In this document: positions 10,740-21,055 of the stretch, piece by piece | How positions within the stretch are numbered: the stretch's first letter is position 1 | How the letters are laid out: each line of letters starts with the position of its first letter | Assembly: GCF_905220415.1 (NCBI RefSeq) | Contig: NC_059539.1 | Coordinates: 5,518,001-5,582,000 of the forward strand | Source: Colias croceus | Lineage: Eukaryota; Arthropoda; Insecta; Lepidoptera; Pieridae | Reading direction: 5' to 3' | Length of the DNA stretch: 64,000 nucleotides | Made by a program: the position numbers and the translations under genes | The notes under the pieces: generated by a model | Databases searched by the model: none | Told to the model about the DNA's origin: nothing | Seen by the model: the letters and a program-made list of their open reading frames with translations, nothing else

Positions 10740-13700
10740 TTTATTATATTTTGATTAACATTGTTGAATAATTAATAATTCAATATCATTAACCTTCGAC
10801 GAATAATTTCTACATTATTATTAAAGAGAAACTGCTTTAGGCGCGTTGAGAGTCAAATTTCAAGGTCGCGTTATGGAAATACCGTCACGACATGGAGCTA
10901 GGCGACGATTTTGGCATCTTTGCATTTTACCAAAGTGTGCTCGGAACACCCATTCTTTTTTGTAATAAGATTATTTCACAAATAGGTAAATAAGTACCTT
11001 TAAATAACTGAATTTGAGATTTTTTCGATCTCTGGGCGGGATTCGAGCCCGCGTTTTTCGCCAGACCATGGCGACGCTACTATTTTTTTTAAGTTATTAT
11101 GGTTCATTTATAAAAAAAATGAATGCTATAAAACTAAACAACAACAAACTAATTAATCTGTTAGAATAATACATAATTAGATTATTTTAAAAAGCAAAAC
11201 TATTTTATCCCTGATTTGAACAATGCCTCAGGCTGTCATGTAGTTTTACAAAAGCTCTTAATAATAATTTTAACCAAAGGTGTGATGTCAGGAAATGTCC
11301 TCGTACGTGTCACGTGTGTAAGCTCGTGATGGTCGTAACTCTTGACTTCCTTAGTCAGGGATACACTATGAAGTGAACTTCACTTCACTAAGGACGAACA
11401 ATGGGTAAGACAATAAGAACACGCATATGGCAATGTTCGAACGTATGACGGTACATTTCCTTTAATAATTATTATATCTTCCTAAACAGACCTAATTGCT
11501 GTGTCGTAGGTACCTATTCATAGAAAGGTTCGATAAAATACATATTTTTTTAACAACACCAGTTTAAAAGTATCTTTTACCACTGATAATATAATACTAT
11601 ATTAGATAATAACACGTATATTTCCACACGATCATACATACATCAAATACACAAAATTATTTTTTATTTGAACTGGAATTAAGTTGAGATTTTATCAGTG
11701 ATTAATTTACTTACCAAGTTAATTTCATCGTTCGATTAATTTTACTACGAAATCCAACCTCGACGATATTTTGATATTTTATAGATCATCTTCAGACTAA
11801 GAAATTCTAAGGACTCTAAAAGGTTTTTTTTAACCATTATAATAGGCACCTTGCGTGTTTTTATGATTGTAGTGCGTGTCCGATGCAATGTTTGAATATA
11901 TACCTAATGTTCAAAGTAGTTATAAATAGCATTGTTACTTAAAAATGTTTAGTTGTATTTGTATACGTAGTATATTATTATTAGTCTGTGGTTGTATCTA
12001 AGAATAACGTTTGTGCCTCTTACATATAGGTACATATAATGTTTATAATATAGTAATATTAGATACCCAGATATTTTATAAATTAATAAGGAACATGTAA
12101 CTGTTATTGTTATGTTTAAGGAACTGTCTTGGACCATTTGTAAATACATAACTATATTAGTAAGTAATAAAATATTGCTTGGAATTATTTGTATTTTTTT
12201 CTGATTTTCAGCAACCTAATTGATATGACCATTATATTATATTCACCAGATGGGACGATTTTGATAAATCAAATATCAAAAATCCATAAAAAAATAAATA
12301 ATGGAAATATGTAAAGCTGAAAGGTGAAAAAAATGAAACAAATGGTACTTAGTTAGGTATTTCATTTTCTATGTTAACAATTCATGAAAATGTAACAGGA
12401 AGGTACTCCAAACAAAAAATCCTCGGGGCAATTCCATATTGTATGAGCTCGTTTTATAGCTTGAATGTAAATACGTACGTACCTAATAGACAAAATGTAA
12501 ACACTATATACGGATCTCAATTTCTGAAATTAGATACCTCCCGCTAAACCCTTACCGCAGCTTAAGAAACTACTCGTAAGTCGTAGCTACATATTCCAAT
12601 TTTGATCAGAATTCAGAACCGCTTTTAAGTAAAATGTTTGATACAGCCTTAACAAATCTGTAGGCTGTATCATATCATATGTGTGTATTTTTATTTGTGA
12701 AACAAACTAATTGGAATGTTAAAAAGGACTTAGACTTAATTTCTTCTTTACGATAATAAACTAGTTAAGTAATTAAAAAAAAAACTTTATTGATTTTACG
12801 GTCTACCGTAGGCTAGCTGAAATAACCTTCGGTAGACCTTGATAAGATTCTTAATAATAAATTTTAAATACAAACGCCGTAAGTATTTGTTTAATCCCTA
12901 GAGGCAAGATTAATCACTTGAAAGTTTTTAATCTTGCCTTGATCTTGACATTGAATAGTGCCTAGATAAGACACATATTTTGTACACAGTACAGAAAGCA
13001 TAAAAAGGTATAGGTAAGGTGTGTAATATAAAATTTGGGAACATAGAGGTGGAGGTGAACTTATATACCTACTAAATTGTATGTTAATGATCTAAATTAT
13101 TTACTAAAAATAAAATAAGTGCCTAACTATTTAATTACTTAGGTAGCAGCTGTAAATCTTGTGAGTTAGGTTCATCGGCATTATATGTATAAATAATAAC
13201 TAAAAAACTTGATAAAGTAGCTTTTAAATGTATAAGGCACGTGATATCTTCCTAGTTCAGTGGTTATCGCATGAGCATGAGAATTTTGGTTGAGACTAAT
13301 AAAAAAAGTCTTGGTATAGCAAATAGCAATCCCCAGAAGGGTGTAATATATCTGCCCTATAATCCCATCGAATACGGGACTACTTTTATAGGCAATAGCA
13401 ACCCACAGCTTTTAATTTGATTGTCAATATATAATCTCATTTTATTTCAATTTATGTAGTATATTTCACTTACTGAGAAAGTATCGACTAAATAAGTTAG
13501 TTTACCTACTATATTCATCGTAACGCAAATAAATGTTTAACAAATCTTACAACGTGTGAGGCCGACGAATACCCGAACCCTCACAGAATAGTCAGTATAG
13601 AAATTCGTTTACAAGCTAAAAGCTTTCCATTTGCAGGGTAAAATGCTGCAGGTAACGACAAAGTTAAATAAATTATGTCTCCACGATTTTAGACGCATAG

Positions 13701-14230
13701 AGGTGTCACACAAATAAGTGTAGTCTATTGCAATACCGACTTCTACAAATTTTAATATTTAGGAGAATTATTAAGTCCATTGTGATGAAGAAAATGTACT
13801 TATAGTACAGGAATAAAGAATTTTATTAGCCTTGTATACCACGTACTAAAAAGGGGACTAAATAAGTTAAATGAATGCAGCAACAATTTACTAATCTATG
13901 CTATGTAGGTACGGATTTTGGGAAGGTCGGTGAATAATTAAATCTCCAGAGGGCTATTCTACTTATGCATAATTGCTAGCCAATCACGCGAGAAACGAGT
14001 AAACTTGATAAAGTAGCTTTTAAACAAGCTTATTAGAATAATGTGAAATTTAAATGTCCCTTATTTACGTTATGTATGTAAATAACTAGGTACCTACTTA
14101 GATGTTATTTAAACATGATTTTCAATAAATCTTGTTTAAAGTTCGCTTGGATAATTGTTGCTCTTTCACACAAAAGCTTCTCAACAGATTTGGCTAGCTA
14201 TCAGAAAAAATCTAAAAAGTACTAAATTTT
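10740..14230. other. AT-rich non-coding DNA with small inverted repeats
   Basis: No exon could be recognised. Hairpins are seen at 11369-11387 (TGAAGTGAA against TTCACTTCA), 12800-12838 (GGTCTACCG against CGGTAGACC) and 12902-12939 (AGGCAAGATTA against TAATCTTGCCT). The 23-mer starting AACTTGATAAAGTAGC occurs at 13206 and again at 14002. Confidence 0.45.
11020..11085 (-). repeat. Possible tRNA-derived SINE scrap
   Basis: On the minus strand GCGGGCTCGAATCCCGCC (11036-11053) looks like a tRNA T-arm with a Pol III B-box. No clear A-box or acceptor stem is present, so it is not a tRNA gene. Confidence 0.35.
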
Positions 14231-14317
14231 TTACATATACAGTGCGTGAGAAGTTATGTTTATTGAGCCTATAGAGGACGAAGGCGCGGAGAGGTGGGGT
14301 TAGAGACAATCTTTGCG

Positions 14318-14401
14318 ATGGCTCATTCACTGCTGCAACGAGCCGAGCAGAGAATTGAATTGGAAGCAAATGTGCCGTACGAATACAACCGACGAATATA
14401 A
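14318..14401 (+). CDS. Possible 27-codon small ORF in a putative 5' exon
   Basis: ATG at 14318 opens a 27-codon frame (begins MAHSLLQRAEQRIELEA, ends YNRRI, TAA 14399-14401). It sits in a more GC-balanced patch (14270-14400) and is followed by a good splice donor, CCAA|GTAAGT at 14416. A TTTCAG acceptor at 14727-14732 and another GTAAGT donor at 14756 enclose a 23-nt interval downstream. I recognise no family. It could be an upstream ORF in a 5' UTR exon or chance. Confidence 0.2.
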   Translation: MAHSLLQRAEQRIELEANVPYEYNRRI

Positions 14402-14429
14402 ACTGAACCTTCCAAGTAAGTCTGATCAA

Positions 14430-16125
14430 ATTACAAAAGGGATAGAAATTCGATTATAATCAATTCTATTGGATGTACTGGATCAACATTTCTAATACTA
14501 ACATTTAATGATGTTACATATGTGCAGTTTCAACATGGCCGTTTGCGAAGTGTTACATACATTTATTTTTTTATCAATGGCCTCATAATATTCCTGTATC
14601 ATAATACTTAGGTATCAATTACTGGGTAATAAATAGATTTTCTGTAAGGAATTTAATCCGCAATAAAATCTTTCGTTAAAGCTTAGGTTCGTAAAACTTA
14701 AAATAAATCTTTAAATTCCGTATACGTTTCAGCGAACACGGCTAATCCGGCGGCCGTAAGTTGTTCACAGTGGACAGTGACGTATAGGTAATATAGGAAC
14801 TTCCATGTGAGAGCGAAGGAAGCGTTTGCGGGTAGCTTCATTTCCGCGCGTGAGTGCGCGGCCGCATCCCTATTTCCTTACAGTTTATAGCCTGTTTGCC
14901 GTTATTCCTTCTGTACTAAAATTTGTAGAACATGTTTTGGGCTGCATGCGGCAAACTTTATTTAGGCACTCTGCAGATACTGTGCACAATATCCGGGTGG
15001 TTTATATTGTGCCTCGTATCATGTTTTAATACTGGGTTGGTAGTGGTTTCATTTTGACTTTTATGAAGCTGTTGCGTTGACCCAACTATTGTGCCAATAG
15101 TTTATGGTCTGTGGATGCCATCACGAGTCACGACAACTAGAAAACAGTAGTTGGTATTTGAAAAGTATAAATTAGCTTATTTATGTTAGTTAATAATAGT
15201 TAATCGGTAGTAATTAAATGAATTTAAAGTTTAGGAAGAGAAGAATCATCAGAAGAGATAAAAAGGAAAAAATAAACTTACTAATATCCGTGGGCGTAGC
15301 TTAAAACTTGTAACTAATTCCTCAAACAATGAACTTACTAGGATAAATATTTGCACGACATCTTAGTGCTTAGCTAAGTGTTCATTTAGAATAGAAACAG
15401 TCGTAATTACAAATCCCATTCCCGGCTCTTGTCTTTTAGTTATGTTCGCTAGGTACAAATTGCTTAACCGCTGATTAAAATATAATTTGAGTTCCACATA
15501 ATTACAATGCAAAACTCTCTGCTTTTGTACACTTACCAAATTTAATTAGTGACTGATTGTATATGCCATTCGGTAATATTTTCAACCGATTTCCATATTA
15601 ATAAGGGTACCAGTGCTGCCCACACATCGTTTTATCACTTACCATTTTGCGGTAATTATGTTAATAGATATGTAAAGTAGAACTTATTACAATATTGGTG
15701 TATTTCGCATTTTCAACGTGAAAATAAAATTTTACATTAATTGTAATGCATAAATAAATAATAAAAATCTATTCCATACTATGCTACATAAAAATGATAT
15801 CCTGTTGTATATGGTTATTCCATTTAAATATTTCTCATCTCATCATACCTATCAGTAATATGAAATTTCGATATTGATGAATACAACATTTTCTCAGAAA
15901 AATTTATAAATAGCCGCTAAAACGTTACAAAAAAGTATATTCATGAGGAAATTAATTTTACATTAATTCCTACCATAATACTGGTTGTGTTTTAGATTTC
16001 TATGCGATAGTGAATATTGAAATCGCTTCATGGTCAAGTACGAACTCTAGCGTAAGTGGGTACTTTGTAACAAGAATATTAAAATCTTCATTCTGCTCGT
16101 GTGAGACATTAGGTTATGTATGACT
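14430..16125. other. Non-coding flank of the nested Harbinger region
   Basis: A GC-richer patch at 14730-15030 contains GCGGCCGC and splice-like signals but no convincing coding frame. The rest is AT-rich and shows nothing recognisable. Confidence 0.4.
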
Positions 16126-16983
16126 CGCCCGGTTCCTATATTTGAAAAACGATCCGTTTTAGTTACGAATAGTAGTATAATTAACCAAGCGTAAGCGAAA
16201 ATCGTTCCTATAAAAAACGTCTCGTCAAGCAACTTACCGACGGCTTCCTACTAACGGATGGGAGGGTTACTATTAACGAACGGTAAGCATATTGTATGGA
16301 GAAGACAGTTTATCGCGTTCCTATAAATATTTTTAATGTCATTATGCTGTCAAAGTTACTATTCGTATAGCATTTTGTTTACCCGTCGATTTCGGGCGGT
16401 TAAATTCTTACTATTTCATTGTTTCCGCTTCAATATCGAAATGTGGAGTTCAGATAGTGATTTATGCCCGGTTCCTATATTCAACGGATCGTCATAGTAT
16501 CAAAGCTACTATCCGTTTTTCAAGAACTAACTACGAGTCGTTAATACCGTTCCACAATTTTATTTCTTGACGTGCTATCGACGGACATCCGTTGGTCATA
16601 AAAATACCGAGCCCTCTTCACTCACAGATGTGCGTTTCGTTATAAGCCAAATTGAAATTAAAATAACACAAAATTCAGGACAAAATAAGTTAAATATACA
16701 GCCGAATTATAAACTTTAAGAATAAAGTTTCTTATTAATAAAGAACTAATACTAAAGAACTATATATTTGTAGACATCTGCGTGATAATTTTCCTTCTAA
16801 ACAACCTAATGCGTTACACAGAAAGCAAAAACGGAACGTTTTTCTCGCGCATGCGTGCATTGCTTGTCAGTTGTCAAATTATTGTCATTTATTGTTGATT
16901 GATGATTCATTGTCAAGTTTTATAACATTTTATAATTATAGAATAACAATACCAAACGACCACTGTTTATATATTTATTAAAA

Positions 16984-17350
16984 ATGGATATTACGCCGGT
17001 AAGTACGCCTTTATATTTCTTCTTTAAAATCGTCTGCCGCTTACTTTTTGCTTCGGACACTTTTAAAGTCAAACATATATTTCTGTTACAGAAATCGAAG
17101 AAGGCTATGAGTAAAGACGAGATTGCTCAATTATTATAACCAGTAAGGAGACTAATGCTTCTACGAATAAATTAAAGGATGAATGTTGGACTTCGTTGAC
17201 CAACACATTTAATGCAAAAATTTGTCAAATACCTACCAGGAAAACTTTTTATTTTCAACCAAAAAATTCAAACATAATAAGGATGATGGACAAATATTAT
17301 GAAGAAATAATTGAAATACTGAACACACAACAATTGAAATACTGAACACA
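16984..17350 (+). pseudogene. Myb/SANT-like transposon accessory gene, inner copy
   Basis: Exon 1 is 16984-16998 (MDITP), followed by a GT-AG intron (16999-17091) and exon 2 from 17092 (KSKKAMSKDEIAQ). A stop comes at 17137-17139. From about 17130 another frame continues without stops to about 17345: ITSKETNASTNKLKDECW, then TSLTNTFNAK and ICQIPTRKTF. This resembles the Myb/SANT-like DNA-binding domain of Harbinger accessory proteins (conserved W, FN and IPR positions). One base lost near 17130 would explain the break. Confidence 0.6.
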
Positions 17351-18150
17351 CAATAACTAATTATTTTTTGTATATTATTAAGCAATATATCTAGACATAC
17401 AGTAGAAAAAGAATTTGTTAGGTAGTGCTAAATGTAAATCTTATGTAAAAAATGTATTTAGTTCAGAGAGCCTATTACAGCGTTAAGAAATATAATATAG
17501 AATATGATAATCGATGGAGGGTTGTCGTGTAAGAATCACAGGACAGTTCTTTGGCATATATTATGTAGTTACATATTATTATATAAAATTAAACTGTAAT
17601 AAAGAAATAAAACTTTTATTCCATTTTATTATGTACTTTTATTTATTTTTTATTATTTACAATACAATGTTTAAAAAATTGATTTCTACATTGCAAACAT
17701 AGACATACATATATATATACTAGTGGTCCGCCCCGGCTTCGCCCTTGAAATACTGAACACACAATAACTAATTAATTTTTGTATATTATTAAGCAATATA
17801 TCTAGACACACAGTAGAAAAAGAATTTGTTAGGTAGTGCTAAATGTAAATCTTATGTAAAAAATGTATTTAGTTCAGAGAGCCTATTACAGCGTTAAGGA
17901 ATATAATATAGAAGATGATAATCGATGGAGGGTTGTCGGGTAAGAATCACAGGACAGTTCTTTGGCATATATTATGTAGTTACATATTACTATGTAAAAT
18001 TAAACTGTAATAAAGAAATAAAACTTTTATTCCATTTTATTATGTACTTTTATTTATTTTTTATTATTTACAATACAATGTTTAAAAAATTGATTTCTAC
18101 ATTGCAAACATAGACATATATATATACTAGTGGTCCGCCCCGGCTTCGCC
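17337..18150 (+). repeat. 411-bp tandem duplication inside the inner Harbinger copy
   Basis: The unit starting GAAATACTGAACACACAATA and ending CCGCCCCGGCTTCGCCCTTG occurs twice in a row (17337-17747 and 17748-18150), with a constant 411-bp offset and few substitutions. The outer copy has a single unit (19455-19855). The duplication therefore happened in the inner copy. Confidence 0.88.
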
Positions 18151-18256
18151 CTTGGTACATGTTTATGTTTTCTTTCCATAATAACCATCCTCGTACTTCA
18201 AGGAACATTATAAAAAAATAATTATCGAAATCGGTCCACCCGTTCACGCGTGATGC

Positions 18257-18557
18257 CGTGACCAAGGGAAATAGGTCTGCCACTGATATCGATATTGTGC
18301 CTAAAGCATAGAACCTCAGCGTCAACAGTAATTGATGTTATGGAGATACCCCATGATTCCTGAAATGACAACATAAATTAGGTATGTAATAAGGTTAGAC
18401 GTGTTTGGTATAATAATATTAATGCCTCCATTAAACTAACCTGGCTCCTTTTATTCGTACGTCTGGATAAATTTCAAGAAGTAATTGTTCAACAGATTCT
18501 TTATCAAGTCGAAATCTCAATTGAAATTCGTGAGAATCCAGGGTCGCAAAAAAATCC
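18257..18557 (-). pseudogene. Truncated PIF/Harbinger transposase, inner copy
   Basis: This is the inverted counterpart of 19045-19345 (the two sets of coordinates add up to 37602). It has the same two exons, intron and internal stops. The reading is LRFYALGTISISVADLF, the block that in PIF/Harbinger transposases lies ahead of the first catalytic Asp. The DDE catalytic part is absent. Confidence 0.62.
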
Positions 18558-19044
18558 ACTCCTTCTCAATAATATATACTCTTTCACGCCCACTATCTTC
18601 TTCCGAAATTCGATATAATATTAAACACTTCTCTATCACTATCTGAACTCCACATTTCGATATTGAAGCGGAAACAATGAAATAGTAAGAATTTAACCGC
18701 CCGAAATCGACGGGTAAACAAAATGCTATACGAATAGTAACTTTGACAGCATAATGACATTAAAAATATTTATAGGAACGCGATAAACTGTCTTCTCCAT
18801 ACAATATGCTTACCGTTCGTTAATAGTAACCCTCCCATCCGTCAGTAGGAAGCCGTCGGTAAGTTGCTTGACGAGACGTTTTTTATAGGAACGATTTTCG
18901 CTTACGCTTGGTTAATTATACTACTATTCGTAACTAAAACGGATCGTTTTTCAATTATAGGAACCGGGCAAGAGAAGTGTTTAATATTATATCGAATTTC
19001 GGAAGAAGATAGTGGGCGTGAAAGAGTATATATTATAGAGAAGG

Positions 19045-19345
19045 AGTGGATTTTTTTGCGACCCTGGATTCTCACGAATTTCAATTGAGATTTCGACTTG
19101 ATAAAGAATCTGTTGAATAATTACTTCTTGAAATTTATCCAGACGTACGAATAAAAGGAGCCAGGTTAGTTTAATGGAGGCATTAATATTATACCAAACA
19201 CGTCTAACCTTATTACATACATAATTTGTGTTGTCATTTCAGGAATCATGGGGTATCTCCATAACATCAATTACTGTTGACGCTGAGGTTCTATGCTTTA
19301 GGCACAATATCGATATCAGTGGCAGACCTATTTCCCTTGGTCACG
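19045..19345 (+). pseudogene. Truncated PIF/Harbinger transposase, outer copy
   Basis: Exon A (to about 19163) reads LDSHEFQLRFRLDKESVE, then a stop codon, LLLEIYPDVR and IKGAR. A GT-AG intron follows (donor AG|GTTAGT near 19164, acceptor TTTCAG near 19242). Exon B reads NHGVSP, a stop codon, then HQLLLTLRFYALGTISISVA and DLF. The pattern F-R-ESVE-LL...SP-QLL-TLRFYA-G-F is that of the N-terminal part of PIF/Harbinger transposases. After VADLF the homology stops and Helitron-like sequence begins, so all DDE residues are missing. The two stops confirm it is non-functional. Confidence 0.65.
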
Positions 19346-19490
19346 GCATCACGCGTGAACGGGTGGACCGATTTCGATAATTATTTTTTTATAATGTTCC
19401 TTGAAGTACGAGGATGGTTATTATGGAAAGAAAACATAAACATGTACCAAGGGCGAAGCCGGGGCGGACCTCTAGTATATATATATGTCT
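19346..19490 (+). mobile_element. Helitron-like 3' end captured in the Harbinger element
   Basis: The sequence runs from CACGCGTGAACGGGTGGACC to GGGCGAAGCCGGGGCGGACC and CTAG. The last part is the typical Helitron 3' hairpin and CTAG end. The inverted counterpart is at about 18115-18256 in the inner copy, and the end motif is repeated at 17724-17747 through the tandem duplication. It replaces the C-terminal part of the transposase. Confidence 0.6.
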
Positions 19491-19839
19491 ATGTTTGCAA
19501 TGTAGAAATCATTTTTTTAAACATTGTATTGTAAATAATAAAAAATAAATAAAAGTACATAATAAAATGGAATAAAAGTTTTATTTCTTTATTAAAGTTT
19601 AATTTTACATAATAATATGTAACTACATAATATATGCCAAAGAACTGTCCTGTGATTCTTACACGACAACCCTCCATCGATTATCATCTTCTATATTATA
19701 TTCCTTAACGCTGTAATAGGCTCTCTGAACTAAATACATTTTTTACATAAGATTTACATTTAGCACTACCTAACAAATTCTTTTTCTACCGTATGTCTAG
19801 ATATATTGCTTAATAATATACAAAAATTAATTAGTTATT

Positions 19840-20187
19840 GTGTGTTCAGTATTTCAATTATTTCTTCATAATATTTGTCCATCATCCTTATTATGTTTGA
19901 ATTTTTTGGCTGAAAATAAAAAGTTTTCCTGGTAGGTATTTGACCAATTTTTGCATTAAATGTGTTGGTCAACGAAGTCCAACATTCATCCTTTAATTTA
20001 TTCGTAGAAGCATTAGTCTCCTTACTGGTTATTATAATTGAGCAATCTCGTCTTTACTCATAGCCTTCTTCGATTTCTGTAACAGTAATATTATATGTTT
20101 GACTTTAAGAGTGTCCGAAGCAAAAAGTAAGCGGCAGACGATTTTAAAGAAGAAATATAAAGGCGTACTTACCGGCGTAATATCCAT
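19840..20187 (-). pseudogene. Myb/SANT-like transposon accessory gene, outer copy
   Basis: This is the inverted copy of the gene at 16984-17350, with ATG at 20187-20185, the same short intron and the same break: the frame meets a stop after DEIAQL and resumes in another frame as ITSKETNAS. The sequence around the break differs slightly (CAATTATAATAACC against CAATTATTATAACC), but both copies are interrupted at the same codon. Confidence 0.6.
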
Positions 20188-20699
20188 TTTTAATAAATAT
20201 ATAAACAGTCGTCGTTGTATTGTTATTCTTTAATTATAAAACTTGACAATGAATCATCAATCAACAATGAATGACAATAATTTGACAACTGACAAGCAAT
20301 GCACGCGTGCGCGAGAAAAACGTTCCGTTTTTGCTTTCTGTGTAACGCATTAGGTTGTTTAGAAGGAAAATTATCACGCAGATGTCTACAAATATATAGT
20401 TCTTTAGTATTAGTTCTTTATTAATAAGAAACTTTATTCTTAAAGTTTATAATTCGGCTGTATATTTAACTTATTTTGTCCTGAATTTTGTGTTATTTTA
20501 ATTTCAATTTGGCTTATAACGAAACGCACATCTGTGAGTGAAGAGGGCTCGGTATTTTTATGACCAACGGATGTCCGTCGATAGCACGTCAAGAAATAAA
20601 ATTGTGGAACGGTATTAACGACTCGTAGTTAGTTCTAGAAAAACGGATAGTAGCTTTGATACTATGACGATCCGTTGAATATAGGAACCGGGCATAAAA

Positions 20700-20764
20700 G
20701 ACAAAAAAGTAAAGTTACAGTTATATTATGTCGTATATAACTGCAACTTTACATTTCTTTTGTC
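20700..20764. repeat. 65-nt long-stem hairpin next to the Harbinger end
   Basis: The left arm GACAAAAAAGTAAAGTTACA, followed by GTTATA, pairs with the right arm TATAACTGCAACTTTAC followed by ATTTCTTTTGTC. About 24 of 28 positions match, with a loop of about 8 nt. It starts six bases after the transposon end. The size fits a small pre-miRNA or a tiny foldback element; nothing shows that it is expressed. Confidence 0.6.
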
Positions 20765-20867
20765 TATATCTTTGTTCTCCTGAGATAGGTACATAATTAT
20801 ATTCTGAGATTTATTAGTACCAACTAATATGAACTGTTTATACATACCTTTGTATAAATATTAAATA

Positions 20868-21055
20868 CTAGTGGTCGGCCCCGGCTTCGCCCGTGGTACA
20901 TATTTCGCAATAAAAGGTAGCCTATGTCCTTTCTCGGGTATCAAAATATCTCCATACCAAATTTCATGCAAATTGGTTCAGTAGTTTAGGCGTCATTGAG
21001 TAACAGACAGACAGACAGACAGAGTTACTGTTGCATTTATAATATTAAGTAAGGA
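20868..21055 (-). mobile_element. Lep1-type non-autonomous Helitron
   Basis: Seen on the + strand as CTAGTGGTCGGCCCCGGC through CTTTCTCGGGTATCAAAATA and a (GACA)n run to GCATTTATAATATTAAGTA and GGA. On the minus strand this is a TC start, TAATATTATAAATGC, and a CTAG 3' end. It shares long stretches with 62118-62348. Confidence 0.8.

Larger units (their letters stand above)
16463..18969. mobile_element. Inner PIF/Harbinger-type transposon, inserted in opposite orientation
   Basis: It has the same ends (GCCCGGTTCCTATA at 16465 and TATAGGAACCGGGC at 18956-18969) and the same order as the outer copy: Myb/SANT-like gene on the + strand, 3' region, Helitron-like end, then transposase on the minus strand. 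The undisturbed junction in this copy (GATAGTGATAGAGAAGTG on the minus strand near 18630) corresponds to the outer copy's two flanks GATAGTGATT (16452-16462) and AGAGAAGTG (18970), which identifies the insertion point. Three extra bases next to the left end blur the target duplication. Confidence 0.8.
16126..20698. mobile_element. Outer PIF/Harbinger-type transposon copy, split by an inserted copy of its own family
   Basis: The outer copy consists of 16126-16462 and 18970-20698. Its ends are GCCCGGTTCCTATA at about 16128 and TATAGGAACCGGGC at 20680-20693. Read on the minus strand it has a Myb/SANT-like gene (from 20187), a shared AT-rich 3' region (19840-19490), a Helitron-like 3' end (about 19350-19490) and, on the + strand, a truncated transposase (about 19045-19345). 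The inner element occupies 16463-18969. Host flanking duplications are not evident. The superfamily call rests on the transposase block described below and the two-gene layout. Confidence 0.8.

Noticed and set aside
11036..11053. tRNA gene on the minus strand
   Set aside because: Only a T-arm/B-box-like stretch is present; anticodon arm and acceptor stem are missing.
14181..14429. 82-codon minus-strand ORF
   Set aside because: No family resemblance and no promoter or splice context; the plus-strand donor at 14416 is the stronger signal here.
16047..16232. 61-codon ORF MLDETFFIGTIFAYAWLIIL and its copy at 18864
   Set aside because: Repeated because it lies in the Harbinger terminal region; it crosses the transposon boundary and resembles no protein.
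17514..19677. 62-codon ORF present three times (17514, 17925, and minus 19677)
   Set aside because: Copies come from the tandem and inverted duplications of transposon 3' sequence; the composition is low-complexity and AT-rich.
21020..21042. CRISPR-like repeat (GACA)n
   Set aside because: It is a microsatellite inside a Helitron, without spacers; the DNA is eukaryotic.
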